Origin: Singulisphaera sp. GP187
GTDB taxonomy: Bacteria > Planctomycetota > Planctomycetia > Gemmatales > Gemmataceae
Assembly (NCBI GenBank): GCA_945905925.1
Contig: CAMDQN010000003.1
Span: 1-64,000 of the forward strand
Length of the DNA stretch: 64,000 bases
Direction: 5' to 3'
Shown here: one piece after another, positions 50,874 through 60,506 of the stretch
How positions within the stretch are numbered: the first letter of the stretch is position 1
How the letters are laid out: each line of letters opens with the position of its first letter
Notes under the pieces: model-generated
What the model was told of the DNA's origin: nothing
Seen by the model: only the letters and a program-made list of their open reading frames with translations
The model's database searches: none
Made by a program: the position numbers and the translations under genes

Positions 50874-53120
50874 TCACTTCATTTGCTTGATCCAGTCGTG
50901 AATCAGTTTCACCGCGGGTTCGTCCACCTTGTTCGACGCGATGTGCGGCATCCGCCCCAACCCGGTCAGCGTCATGCGGTGGTAGATCATCGACCGCGCC
51001 GGGTCTCCCGGCACGAGGATACGCGGCTCCTTGATGTCGAACGTACCTTGACCGGGCTTCACGTCCAGCACGCCGAGGTCTTTCACCGCGAGCGTTGAAA
51101 GAAGCTGGAACTCCGCGTTCCCGCCGCCCCACTTGCGGTGGCAGTGGCTGCAGTTCGCGTGCAGGTAAGCACGGGCGCGATCGTCGAGACTCGCCTTTTC
51201 GTCGCGGTAGTCCGCGAGTTTCGTGAGTTTCTCCGGCGCGATCGGGAGCTTCTTCGCGAACATGCCGATGTGGTCGAGCGTTGCGAGTTGGTTCGCGACC
51301 ACACCACCGTAGTTGTGGTCGCGGTTCATCTGCGCGGTGTTCACGCCCAGCGCGTACTTCGCAGTTACCGTGTGGCACATGTTGCACTCGGCGCGGCTCG
51401 GGAAGTGCCACTTCTGCTTCGCTTCGCCGGCGGCGGTTTTCACCGTGTACTCGCGGTCCACGCCGTTCTTGTCGGCGAGCTCCGCGTCGGTGTCCTCGTC
51501 GTTCCAGATGTACGTGTAGCCGTTCCACACCTGATCGCCGTACTCCTCCGTTCCGCCCAACACGGACGCGACAAGCAACCGTGTTTCGAGCCGCTTCTTG
51601 CCTCGTGCGGTTTCGAGCGCAAAAGTTTTCACGAGAACGGTGCCGTTCGGGAATCGCCAGCCTGGGACCGAACCCGGCGCCGGCTGCGGGTAGGTGATTG
51701 TCTCGAACTCGATCTTCGCCGCGCCCGGAATCGCGATGAACCGCTCCTTGCTCGCGCCGTCGGACCACAACTCGGAGTTCACCGAGTACGGGATTAGTCC
51801 CTTCTCTGGTGTGTGATCCTTCGTGGACGCGAACAGCCCGGTTTGGCTCAGTTTGCGCGGGAACTCGCCAACCGACTCGACCTTCGGCGCGAGCGCGAAC
51901 TGGTAGATGCCGCCGTCGATGAAGTTGAGCGCGTACACCTCGCCGTCGTGGTCCTGCCCCCATGCGACGATGCGCAGGTTCGTCTTCGCGAGTTCCTTGT
52001 GTTCGGTCACGCGGGCCGCCTTCGCGTCGTACTTAAGCATCCACGTGCGCCCGGTGTCGAAGTCGCCGTAAACGTACGCGCCCTTCAGCCCCGCGTGCTT
52101 CTTACCGTGGTAGACGAAGCCGCCGGTGATCGAGCGCGCCTCGGTGTGGTGGTGCTCAACGACCGGCTTCAGGATCGGCGTCGGCCCCTTCTTCCGCTCC
52201 GGACGGAACGCGTGGCTACCCTCATTCACGCTCCACCCGTAGTTGCCGCCTTTCCCGATCTTGTACACCGACTCCCACAAATCCTGGCCAATCTCGCCGG
52301 CCCACAGGTCGCCGGTCGCGGTGTCGAAGCTGATCTTCCAGCTTTGCCGGATGCCGTAAGCCCAAATCTCGCCGCGTGCGTCCTTCGTGCTGATGAACGG
52401 GTTGTCCTTCGGGATCGCGTACCCTTTGCCGGCGTCTTGCTTGTCCACATCGATGCGGAGAATCTTGCCGAGTACGGTGGTGACGTCCTGGCCGGTCTGG
52501 AGGCTGTCCGCGATGCCGCTGCCGTCGCCGGTGGAGATGTAGAGGAAACCGTCCGGGCCGAATCGGAGACACCCGCCGTTGTGCCCACCGTTGGGCCAGG
52601 TGAAGATCACCTTCTCGCTCTTGGTGTCGGCGGTCATCTTGTCGCGGTCTGCGGTGTAGCGGACAAGCCGGGTGCCGGTGGGTGACTCCTTGCTGCCATC
52701 GACCACTTCCGACAGGTACAGGTAGCCGTTCTCCGCGAACTTCGGATGGAGAATGACGCCGTAGATGGTGTGCTTCACGTCGAGGACGAGTTTCTTCTCG
52801 GCCTTTGTTGGGTCCATGTCGAAAGTGTAAATCTTGCCCGACCGCTCCGCGATCACCCACTGCTTCTTACCCGGCACTGCGGTCAGTTCGAGCGCCTCGT
52901 TGAAGGTGATTTTGGGGTAGGTCTTCACCATCGTGTACGGGTTGGGCGGTTCCGGTGAACCAACGACCTTCGACTTGGTCCACGGCTCGCGTTTCTCGAT
53001 GCCGGTGGCTTTACGCACCGGTTCGGGGTCGGCCGGTTTCGCGGCGGTGTTCGGAATGAAAAGGTACGCGGTGCCTACGACCAGCGCGGCCGCTGTCGCG
53101 GCCCACAACATGACACGCAT
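50874..53120 (-). CDS. Secreted glucose/sorbosone dehydrogenase-like propeller fused to a two-haem domain
   Basis: The 748-residue product starts with a signal peptide (MRVMLWAATAAALVVGTAYL). A GSDH propeller spans about residues 60-420, with HPKFAENGYLYLSE, GGHNGGCLRFGPDGFLYIST, LGKILRIDV and GENYGW-like segments (here GGNYGWSVNEG). The C-terminal third is of the SO2930 type: haem sites C579-H583 (ECNMCHTV) and C657-H661 (NCSHCHRK), plus RFIAIPGAAKIEFE and LVPGDPARSMIYHRM. I infer a PQQ-type sugar dehydrogenase that passes electrons to its own cytochrome. It is convergent with the HzsA-related gene and divergent from the riboswitch. Confidence 0.88.
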   Translation of the reverse strand: MRVMLWAATAAALVVGTAYLFIPNTAAKPADPEPVRKATGIEKREPWTKSKVVGSPEPPNPYTMVKTYPKITFNEALELTAVPGKKQWVIAERSGKIYTFDMDPTKAEKKLVLDVKHTIYGVILHPKFAENGYLYLSEVVDGSKESPTGTRLVRYTADRDKMTADTKSEKVIFTWPNGGHNGGCLRFGPDGFLYISTGDGSGIADSLQTGQDVTTVLGKILRIDVDKQDAGKGYAIPKDNPFISTKDARGEIWAYGIRQSWKISFDTATGDLWAGEIGQDLWESVYKIGKGGNYGWSVNEGSHAFRPERKKGPTPILKPVVEHHHTEARSITGGFVYHGKKHAGLKGAYVYGDFDTGRTWMLKYDAKAARVTEHKELAKTNLRIVAWGQDHDGEVYALNFIDGGIYQFALAPKVESVGEFPRKLSQTGLFASTKDHTPEKGLIPYSVNSELWSDGASKERFIAIPGAAKIEFETITYPQPAPGSVPGWRFPNGTVLVKTFALETARGKKRLETRLLVASVLGGTEEYGDQVWNGYTYIWNDEDTDAELADKNGVDREYTVKTAAGEAKQKWHFPSRAECNMCHTVTAKYALGVNTAQMNRDHNYGGVVANQLATLDHIGMFAKKLPIAPEKLTKLADYRDEKASLDDRARAYLHANCSHCHRKWGGGNAEFQLLSTLAVKDLGVLDVKPGQGTFDIKEPRILVPGDPARSMIYHRMTLTGLGRMPHIASNKVDEPAVKLIHDWIKQMK

Positions 53121-53244
53121 TGAGAGTTCCTTCGAGAGGGTTCAGGGGAGTGGCCACACTGTAACCACTCGGAGCGCAAGATGCACGCCGGGAGCGCACT
53201 TTTCACGCGTTGCCGCGGGGGCGAGTGTTGCTATGTTGAATTTT

Positions 53245-53425
53245 GCCTGATGGGTTCCGGGTCGGTTTTTCCGACGCGGACGAAAAGGGAAGCCGGTGCG
53301 ATTCCGGCGCAGGGCCGCTGCTGTGTTCGGCCAGAGCTTCGCGCTACCACGCCACTGCGGACGACCGCGGGAAGGCCGCGCGAGGCTCGCCAAGAGCCGT
53401 AAGCCAGAAGACCTGCCCATCGGGT
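53245..53425 (+). ncRNA. Cobalamin riboswitch
   Basis: Several conserved pieces are present in order on the plus strand: closing stem GATGGG (53249-53254) and CCCATC (53416-53421), the core GGGAAGCCGGTGCGATTCC (53287-53305), the GCCACTGCGG segment (53351), GGGAAGG (53369), and a B12 box AGCCAGAAGACCTGCC (53402-53417). A GC-rich hairpin (GACCGG at 53450 with CCGGTC at 53469, then TTT) follows and may be the expression platform. The only co-directional gene in reach is the DUF1559 protein at 53575; the divergent gene is not controlled by this strand. Recognition is by motif only, without a covariance search. Confidence 0.88.
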
Positions 53426-53574
53426 GACATTCCATCGTTCGTGGCCCCGGACCGGGCTGCTGAACGGGCCGGTCTTTCCTCGCCCCGCTGCACGTGCAGC
53501 ACCCGCCCCGTTTCCGCGCTCTGGTTCGCGCCCGAACTCACCACTCGCCCGACCCGGCGAGAAGGAGCGAACCC

Positions 53575-54396
53575 GTGTGTCATTCCCGTCTCCGGGGACT
53601 TCCCCCCCCGCGCCCCGCGTTCACGCTGATCGAGTTGTTGGTGGTGATTGCGATTATCGCAGTCCTCATTGGCTTGCTGCTGCCCGCCGTGCAGAAGGTG
53701 CGGATGGCTGCGGCCCGGATGAAAGGCGCGAACAACCTGAAGCAACTCGCGCTCGCGGCCCACAGCTACGAGTCGGCGCATCTAAAGTTACCGCCGCACA
53801 CCGACTCGGCGGCGGCGTGGCCTGCGGGCCGGTACTGGTTCGGCGCGACCGTGAGCAACACCAATTCGCCCTACAATGTCCTCTCGACCGACCCGGTCAA
53901 CGGCATCCTCACGAACTACTACGAGAACAGCACGAAGGTGACCGCGTGCCCGATGTTCGACGCGTACCCGATCACGAAGGTGTACAATGGCCTGACCGCC
54001 GGGTACGCGTACAACCGCCACTTGTGCAACGAACCGGCGTGGCCGAACCCGGTGAGCGGCAAGCGGATCACCGACTTCGGGGCAACCTCCGCGACTCTCA
54101 TGTTCAGCGAGGTAACGCAGTTGCAGAGCGGCGGGACACTGGCGGAACCGTTCGGCGGGTACTTCGGTTCGCCCTACGTGGCGAACAAGGCCATCACCGC
54201 CTCCGCCGTGACCGCGACGCAGTTCCGCTTCGCGGGAGTGTCGAACGTGGCGTTCCTGGACGGGCACCTGGAGACGCGCCGCCCGGCCAACGCCCCGGCA
54301 ATCGCGCCGTTCAACCAGACGGTGTGGGACACAGCAGCGAAGACGTACAACCTCGGCTTTATCTTCGCGGATCCAATCGAGTATGTGGGCCAATAA
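53575..54396 (+). CDS. DUF1559 prepilin-like protein with type IV pilin leader
   Basis: The 273-residue product starts with a short leader and a type IV pilin-like helix ([20 protein letters not shown], then [17 protein letters not shown]), followed by the DUF1559 body ending in [10 protein letters not shown]. These proteins are very numerous in planctomycetes and are exported by prepilin machinery. The GTG at 53575 is preceded by AAGGAG; the longer frame adds a spurious segment. It is controlled, by position, by the cobalamin riboswitch 150 bp upstream, which is not the expected target for such a gene. Confidence 0.9.
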   Translation: MCHSRLRGLPPPRPAFTLIELLVVIAIIAVLIGLLLPAVQKVRMAAARMKGANNLKQLALAAHSYESAHLKLPPHTDSAAAWPAGRYWFGATVSNTNSPYNVLSTDPVNGILTNYYENSTKVTACPMFDAYPITKVYNGLTAGYAYNRHLCNEPAWPNPVSGKRITDFGATSATLMFSEVTQLQSGGTLAEPFGGYFGSPYVANKAITASAVTATQFRFAGVSNVAFLDGHLETRRPANAPAIAPFNQTVWDTAAKTYNLGFIFADPIEYVGQ

Positions 54397-54435
54397 GAAC
54401 GGGCGATGAACCCGTGGCCGGGTAGTCTTGTCTGG

Positions 54436-54469
54436 GGAAGAGCCGCGCATTCGGCGCGGCCCTTCTTCC
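54436..54469 (+). terminator. Hairpin terminator after the DUF1559 gene
   Basis: GCCGCGC and GCGCGGC pair across a 5-bp loop, framed by GGAAG and CTTCTTCC that extend the stem. It starts about 40 bp after the stop codon and ends 15 bp before the next start codon. Confidence 0.65.
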
Positions 54470-54484
54470 GCTGAGGCGTACTCA

Positions 54485-55114
54485 ATGAGTGACGTCGTTT
54501 TGCTCGGCGATTCGATCTTCGACAACGCCAGTTACGTGCCCGGTGGCCCAGCGGTCATCGAGCAAGTGCGGCGCGGGCTTCCGCCGAACTGGAAGGCCGC
54601 GCTCGTTGCGGTGGACGGTCACCTGGTTGCGGACGTTGCGACGCAGTTGCCGCGTGTGCCGACCGGTGCGAGCCATCTCGTGATGAGTATCGGCGGGAAC
54701 GACGCACTCTCGGCCAGCGGTCTGCTTCGCGAACGTGCGAGCACAGTCGGCGCGGCGCTCGCGATCCTGGCGCACGCGATCGGTGAGTTTCGCGATGCTT
54801 ACACTGCGATGCTGACGCGTGTACTCGCGCTCGACAAGCCGACCGCAGTCTGCACCATCTACGACGCGATCCCCATTATTGGCGATGCGGAAAGGGCCGC
54901 GCTCGCGGGCTTCAACGACGTGATCTCTCGCGCCGCCGTGAACGCGAGAATTCCGTTCATCGACCTGCGCGTGATCTGCGACCACGCGGACGACTACTCA
55001 CCGCTCTCGCCCATCGAGCCGTCGGTGGTGGGGGGCGCGAAGATCGCCAACGCGATCTGCCGGCTCGTGACGACACACGACTTCACGAAGCGGGGCTGTT
55101 CGGTCTATGTTTGA
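54485..55114 (+). CDS. SGNH/GDSL-type hydrolase
   Basis: The 209-residue cytoplasmic product has block I VVLLGDSIFDN (nucleophile Ser), the SIGGNDAL of block III, and a C-terminal PLSPIEPSVVGGAKIANAI in place of the usual DxxH block. The catalytic His is therefore not obvious. GAGGCG precedes the ATG at 54485. Role unknown; esterase activity possible. It follows the DUF1559 gene after a terminator hairpin, so it is probably transcribed independently. Confidence 0.8.
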   Translation: MSDVVLLGDSIFDNASYVPGGPAVIEQVRRGLPPNWKAALVAVDGHLVADVATQLPRVPTGASHLVMSIGGNDALSASGLLRERASTVGAALAILAHAIGEFRDAYTAMLTRVLALDKPTAVCTIYDAIPIIGDAERAALAGFNDVISRAAVNARIPFIDLRVICDHADDYSPLSPIEPSVVGGAKIANAICRLVTTHDFTKRGCSVYV

Positions 55115-55198
55115 GGCCGGTTCACTTCTTGAGCGCCAACACGAATCGCGGGCGTAACATGACCAACTTCGGTCAGGGAGAAATGGCTCCATCTCTGT

Positions 55199-55285
55199 GG
55201 CGAGCGGGGGGCGTAAGCCCCCTGTTCTGCTCAACAACGCAATCACGCGCAAAGGCGTAACAGGGGGCTTGCGCCCCCGCTCGCC
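55199..55285. repeat. Long inverted repeat, GGCGAGCGGGGGGCG family
   Basis: The left arm (55199-55226) and right arm (55259-55285) pair over about 27 bp with few mismatches. It lies between the SGNH gene and the stop codon of the 1709-residue gene, which converge here. Confidence 0.85.
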
Positions 55286-55298
55286 AAGAACGATTGCG

Positions 55299-58200
55299 TT
55301 AGTGGTTGTGTCCGTCGCCGAAGAACTTGCTCTTCGGGTCGGCCCGGCCCCACACATACGCGAGCAGATCAAGAATCTCGTCGCGCGAGAGCTTGTCCAG
55401 CAACCCCTTCGACATCATCGACGTTGGCGCCTTCGTCCGCGTGTCGATGTCGGTCACCTTGATCTCGATGGGCTTCGCGCTCGCCAGCGGGTTCTCGATC
55501 ACCTTCACGATGCCGTCCTTCTCCTCAACGACCATGCCGAGAAGAACCTTTTCGTTCTTGAGCACGAACCGGTACGCCGCGTACTTGTCCTCGATTCGCT
55601 TCGCTGGGTCGAGGATGTGGTCGAGCACGTCCGCGCCGGTCTTGAACACCTTGGCGTCGAGTTTCATCAGGTCCGGGCCAAACTCGTTGCCCTGCCCGCC
55701 GAACTTGTGACACGCGACGCACGTTCCCACCGTGAACATCTGCTTGCCGTTGGCGAAGTTCCGCCCGCCCTTCGCCTCCACTTCCTTGACCGCGTCGGTC
55801 AACTCTTCGATCTTCCACTCCGTTCGCGGGCGGTTGAACTTCAGCAGCTCGTCCTTCACGGTCAACGGGTTCTTCGCGAGGTACGCTTCCGGGTTCTCCT
55901 GATACGCTTCGAGGTCCGCGACCACGTACAGCGCCCCGTGCATCCGGCGCCAGTGACCCGGATACGTGCAGACGTACGGGTAGATGCCCGGTTCCTTCGG
56001 CGCGACGAACTTCAGTTGCTCGGCCTGACGCGACTGGAGCAACTTGCTCTTCAGCAGCACCACGCCAGCGGGCATGTCGGGCACGTATTGCGCCGCCGCC
56101 GCGCCAGGTGTGGTCGCGAACGCTTCGGCCGCGTCGCCGATCTTCTGCAAGTTGCCCGGCGTCACGATCACGAAGTTGTGCGGCATGATGTCCGTGTTCT
56201 CGAACGCGAACTCCACCGGCTTGCCAGCCGCGACGACCAACCGCTCCTTGTCGTAGCTCATCTGGTCGAACAATGTTCCGACCCGGATCACGCGCACGCC
56301 GATGTCAGCCAGCTCCTTGCGCGCGGCCTTCGCTTCGGCCGGCGGTAGCAGGCCCGCCAAGCCTTCACCGAGTTGCATGAAGTCGAGCGCGGTCGTTGAA
56401 GTGCGATCCGCGACCGGCAGCGAGCGAATGTGCTTCATCACCGCGTCGAGTGTGGCCTTGGCGTCGTCCTTCGGCCAGTCGCGGGTCTGGATGCGGAGCA
56501 GCGCCTGCACCGCGGAAGCGCGGTCGCTTTCGTCAGAGAGGAACCTGGCAATCGCTTTGAACGCGTCGGTTTCCTGGCCGCGCACGGTGGCGAGCGCGAA
56601 CATCGCGGAGCGACGGATGAGGCGCTCCGGTGAACCCGGCCCGATCTTGAACTCGGCGTTCTCCTTCGGCACCGGGTTCTTCAGCGACTGGAACACGGTC
56701 TTCTTGTCCGCGTCGAGGATGCGAACGGTGAAGTTCGCGAGCCGGCCGCCGAGCGCGCCGTCGGTGCGGTTCCACACCACGATCTTCTCGATCGCGGCTT
56801 CGCGGCCGAGATCAACTTCCCACCACGGGTCGTCGGTCCCTTCCATGGTGTGCGTCGAAGTGTTGGCGGAGTACGCGCCATCAGTTTTGCCGTCGATGGC
56901 GCGGCTTGCGACACCGGTCGATCCGGTGCTGCTCTGTGAAGCCTTGCCCTTCAGCGCGACGTTCGTGCCTTCGCTGAACACCTGCACTTCCGCGAGCGTG
57001 AGCGTGCGCTGCTTACCGGGCAGTTCGATGCGCACGTAACGCCCCTTCACGGAAGCACCTTTCTCCACGGTCTTCGCGAGGTCCGGCGGCAAGCCGGTGA
57101 GCAGCGCTTTCACCTTCGGGTACAACGCGGCCCTCGCACCGGGGTCACGCACCATCGGCGCCGCGATGATGAAGTCTTGCAGCGCGCTCACGCTCTTGGT
57201 CGCGAGCGCCCACGCCTTTTCGATGTCGACATCGGCCGCGATCAGTGCGACGTAACCCAATTCCCGAGTGGTCGCGGTGCGGCCCTTCGTTGCGAGCGTT
57301 TCGAGGTCCGCACGCGCCGCGACGAGTTCCGCATGTGGGCGCGACGAAAGCAATCGCGCGAGGTCGAACGCGACGCTTTCCTCGGTCGCGGCGCCTTCGT
57401 CGTGCGTCTTGATCGCGCTTACAAGTACGTCGAGTTCGGGCTTCTTATCCTGCTTCGCGAGGCCGGTGAGGGCTTCGCGGCGGAACTCGTCGCGCACACC
57501 CGGCCGGAACAACAGTTCGAGGAACACCGCGGAAGTACGGTCCATCTTCAGCAGGTCTTCGGTCGCGACGGACTTCAGAAAGTACCGCGCGCCGGCCGCG
57601 GTCGTGAACTTGATCGGCCGCTTCTCCGCGATCGCTTTCTTGACGATCGGGTCGAGCGCCTTCATGGTCTCCTTCGCAACGTGATCGACGAACTGGTCCG
57701 CGGGCTTGTCCTGCGCGACGAAGACGACTTCCGCGGCTTCGGGCACGCTGAAGAAGCTCGCAGCGCGGACTGCTTCGAGGCGAACGCGTGGGTGATTGTC
57801 GCCGCCCGCCTTCTTGAGGAGTTCGAGCGAATCAGGGATGCGGTCGCGCCACTCGCACAGCACGCGAACCGCCGCGGCGCGGGCGCGGAAGTCCTTCGAG
57901 CCGAGGACGCGATTGAGCAGTTCGACATCGACGGTGTTGTGGTACTGGTGAACCCACAGCGATTCGAGAACGGCATGGGCGCCGGCCTCGTCATCGCCCC
58001 GGGGTTTCTCGGCGAAGCTCTTCGCGACTTTGATCACATCCGCGCTCTTGTGCGCACCGAGTTCGAGCTTCGCGCGGTAGCGAACGCGGTCTTCGGGGTG
58101 TTCGAGTAACTTCACCAAGTTCTCGATGCTCTCGCCCGCGATCGGCGGCGACTGCGACGGCGCGCGGCCGTCGTAGGTCACCTTGTAGATGCGGCCTTTC

Positions 58201-60428
58201 GTGCGGTCGCGGCTCGGGTCGCGGAGGTTGTGTTGCATGTGCCCGATGATCGGGTTCTGCCAGTCGATGAAGTACAACGCGCCGTCCGGTCCGGTCTTAC
58301 AATCGACGGGCCGGAAGTTCGGGTCGCTGCTGTTCAGAATCGGTTCTTGCTCCTGACCCGCGAGACTGCCGCCGTTGTCCGAGAGCTTGTATCGCAGAAT
58401 GCCCTGAAACCCGATGCAGTTCGTTACGATGAGATTGCCGTCCCAATCTGCGGGGAAGTGCTTACTTGAGAGAATCTCCATACCGCCACACGGTCGCGTG
58501 CGCTGGTTATACACGCGCGGCGGGCTGGGGTGCTTGCTGTTCGGGTTGCCGTTGATGTTCGGCCCGGGCAGGTAGCCGCTAAAGAGGGGCGCGTGATAAG
58601 GCTGCGCGCCGGTGCCGTCCACCACGATGTCCTGACCCCACCGGTCGAACACGTGGCCGTGCGGGTTGGCGAAGTTGTGCGCGACGTACACGTCGAACTT
58701 CTGCGTGCGCGGCTCGTAGCGGAACACGCCGCCGTCGCCGAGGCGTTTGGCCCGGCCATACGGGTCTTCGACCTGCGAGCGGTGGAACGTGCCTTCCTGG
58801 AAGTACAGCGCGCCGCCCGGGTCGAGTACGAAGCTGTTGGCGGTGTGGTGCGTGTCGGCGGTGTCGAGACCGTGAAGGATGCGCTCGCGGATGTCGGCCT
58901 TGTCGCCGCCCTTCGAGTCCTTGAGGAACATGAGGTCGGGCGCCTGCGCGACGATCACGCCGCCGTTGTAGAACTCGAATCCGGTCGGGTTCTGCAACCC
59001 GTCGGCGAACGTGGTCATCTTATCGGCCTTGCCGTCGCCGTTGGTGTCCTCGAAGATCAGGATTTTGTCGTTGTACGGCTCGCCCGGCTTCCAGTGTGGG
59101 TAGTTGGGCCACACCGCGACCCACAACCGGCCCTTCGTGTCCCACGCCATTTGGACCGGCTTTGCCAGTTCCGGCCACTGTTCCTCGCTCGCGAAGAGAT
59201 TGACCTTCAAGCCCTTGCCGACGGTCATCGACTTGATCGCTTCTTCGCCGGAGAGGAACAAGTGTGTGCCGTTCGGCCCCTTGCCCGGCTTGTTCGTCGC
59301 AACTGGCACCGACTTCGGCACGTTGCTGTCGTCCGCCTTTGCTTCTTTGCCTTTCGCGATCTCCCAGACGACCTTGTCGCGGTTCGCGGTCATGATGTCG
59401 AGCGTTTCGAGTTCCTTCTGAACGACCTCGTAGTTGGTCTGTCCACCGATGAATTTGAGCCACGCCCGCCCGCCGTAGGTGGAGTAACCGTCGGTGACGC
59501 GGTACCGCTGATACCAGTGGAACGCCTTGTCCTGCACCGCCGGGCGGAGTTTCGCCACGAGTGCTTCATTCGGAGGGGCGTACTTGCCCGCGACCGGGAA
59601 GAGGGTCGCGTCGATCGCCTCCGCGAGCTTGTGGTTGCCGTCGTCGTTGAGGTGGACGCCGTTGATCGTGAGCGACTTCTTCGCGCCGACGTACGCGCCC
59701 TTCATCGGGGTGAACAAGTCGTGGAAGTGGGCGCCGTTCGCCTTCGCGACTTCGGCCATCGCCTTCGTGTACAGTTCCAGGTTCTTGTTGATGCCCTCAG
59801 CGGCCGCGCCGGTCGGCAGGTTCGGCGACTTGTGATCCTCGAACGCGATCGGTGAGAACAGCACGAGTCGCGGGGCCGACTTGCCGTTGTACTTCTGCGC
59901 GAGGGTGTGCTTGATGAACGCGGCGAGATCGTCCTTGAACTTGGGCAGACCGGGTTCGCCGGCGAACGACTCGCTGTAGCCGAAGAACGCGAAGATCACG
60001 TCCGCGTTCGTGCCGGCCTTCTCGAACCGATTGGGATTCACCACGCTCTTGTTCGCAACCGCGTTCGGTTGCGGCACCGGGGCGCTGGCGCTCAACCACT
60101 GGTCCGGTGTCCCGAAGTCCTGGGACCGGAGCCGCAGGGTGACCTCGTCGCCGGAGTAGCCGAGATTGCGGATCGTGAGGTCATGGTTCGGGAGGCGCGC
60201 GTGCAGGAACGTTTCGAGCCAGCCGTCGTGCTGCATACGCTCGGCGAGCGTGTTGCCGATGATGCAAACGTGATCGCCCTTCTCCAGTTTGAATTCACCC
60301 AGCGGGGGTGGATCGGCCGCCGCGACCGGCGCGGTTGGAACAGCGGGAGGGGGTGCGAGTAGTGCGAGCAGTACGGCGGCCGACCCCAACAGGAGGCCGA
60401 CGGCGAGGAGAGAACGCCCGACGGACAT
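55299..60428 (-). CDS. Giant secreted fusion: SGNH, dehydrogenase propeller, HEAT, F5/8C, cupredoxin, cytochrome c
   Basis: The 1709-residue product has a signal peptide (LLAVGLLLGSAAVLLALL). The first 300 residues form an SGNH-type domain (HVCIIGNTLAERM, SLTINGVHLNDDGNHKLAEA). A membrane-bound dehydrogenase-type propeller follows (HLFLSGEEAIKSM to about 780; WVAVWPNYPHWKPG, ILIFEDTNGDGKADKM). Next come HEAT-like repeats (780-1130), an F5/8C discoidin domain near 1190-1260 (WWEVDLGREAAIEKIVVWN), and a cupredoxin (NTDIMPHNFVIV, CTYPGHWRRM). A haem c domain ends the protein (TCVACHKFGG, C1570-H1574). Related large planctomycete proteins exist, but this order with an N-terminal hydrolase is unusually complete. 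Inferred role: extracellular oxidation with a built-in electron path. Confidence 0.85.
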   Translation of the reverse strand: MSVGRSLLAVGLLLGSAAVLLALLAPPPAVPTAPVAAADPPPLGEFKLEKGDHVCIIGNTLAERMQHDGWLETFLHARLPNHDLTIRNLGYSGDEVTLRLRSQDFGTPDQWLSASAPVPQPNAVANKSVVNPNRFEKAGTNADVIFAFFGYSESFAGEPGLPKFKDDLAAFIKHTLAQKYNGKSAPRLVLFSPIAFEDHKSPNLPTGAAAEGINKNLELYTKAMAEVAKANGAHFHDLFTPMKGAYVGAKKSLTINGVHLNDDGNHKLAEAIDATLFPVAGKYAPPNEALVAKLRPAVQDKAFHWYQRYRVTDGYSTYGGRAWLKFIGGQTNYEVVQKELETLDIMTANRDKVVWEIAKGKEAKADDSNVPKSVPVATNKPGKGPNGTHLFLSGEEAIKSMTVGKGLKVNLFASEEQWPELAKPVQMAWDTKGRLWVAVWPNYPHWKPGEPYNDKILIFEDTNGDGKADKMTTFADGLQNPTGFEFYNGGVIVAQAPDLMFLKDSKGGDKADIRERILHGLDTADTHHTANSFVLDPGGALYFQEGTFHRSQVEDPYGRAKRLGDGGVFRYEPRTQKFDVYVAHNFANPHGHVFDRWGQDIVVDGTGAQPYHAPLFSGYLPGPNINGNPNSKHPSPPRVYNQRTRPCGGMEILSSKHFPADWDGNLIVTNCIGFQGILRYKLSDNGGSLAGQEQEPILNSSDPNFRPVDCKTGPDGALYFIDWQNPIIGHMQHNLRDPSRDRTKGRIYKVTYDGRAPSQSPPIAGESIENLVKLLEHPEDRVRYRAKLELGAHKSADVIKVAKSFAEKPRGDDEAGAHAVLESLWVHQYHNTVDVELLNRVLGSKDFRARAAAVRVLCEWRDRIPDSLELLKKAGGDNHPRVRLEAVRAASFFSVPEAAEVVFVAQDKPADQFVDHVAKETMKALDPIVKKAIAEKRPIKFTTAAGARYFLKSVATEDLLKMDRTSAVFLELLFRPGVRDEFRREALTGLAKQDKKPELDVLVSAIKTHDEGAATEESVAFDLARLLSSRPHAELVAARADLETLATKGRTATTRELGYVALIAADVDIEKAWALATKSVSALQDFIIAAPMVRDPGARAALYPKVKALLTGLPPDLAKTVEKGASVKGRYVRIELPGKQRTLTLAEVQVFSEGTNVALKGKASQSSTGSTGVASRAIDGKTDGAYSANTSTHTMEGTDDPWWEVDLGREAAIEKIVVWNRTDGALGGRLANFTVRILDADKKTVFQSLKNPVPKENAEFKIGPGSPERLIRRSAMFALATVRGQETDAFKAIARFLSDESDRASAVQALLRIQTRDWPKDDAKATLDAVMKHIRSLPVADRTSTTALDFMQLGEGLAGLLPPAEAKAARKELADIGVRVIRVGTLFDQMSYDKERLVVAAGKPVEFAFENTDIMPHNFVIVTPGNLQKIGDAAEAFATTPGAAAAQYVPDMPAGVVLLKSKLLQSRQAEQLKFVAPKEPGIYPYVCTYPGHWRRMHGALYVVADLEAYQENPEAYLAKNPLTVKDELLKFNRPRTEWKIEELTDAVKEVEAKGGRNFANGKQMFTVGTCVACHKFGGQGNEFGPDLMKLDAKVFKTGADVLDHILDPAKRIEDKYAAYRFVLKNEKVLLGMVVEEKDGIVKVIENPLASAKPIEIKVTDIDTRTKAPTSMMSKGLLDKLSRDEILDLLAYVWGRADPKSKFFGDGHNH

Positions 60429-60506
60429 GGAGAGTCTCCGGTATGGTTGCGAGGGCGTGAGCAGTTTGTAGGTGTGTTGTACCAGACTGGTGGGTCAGGT
60501 TGAAGG

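Noticed and set aside
58530..59855. A 441-codon open frame antisense to the 1709-residue fusion
   Set aside because: It lies wholly within the propeller-coding part and has low-complexity Arg/Val content.
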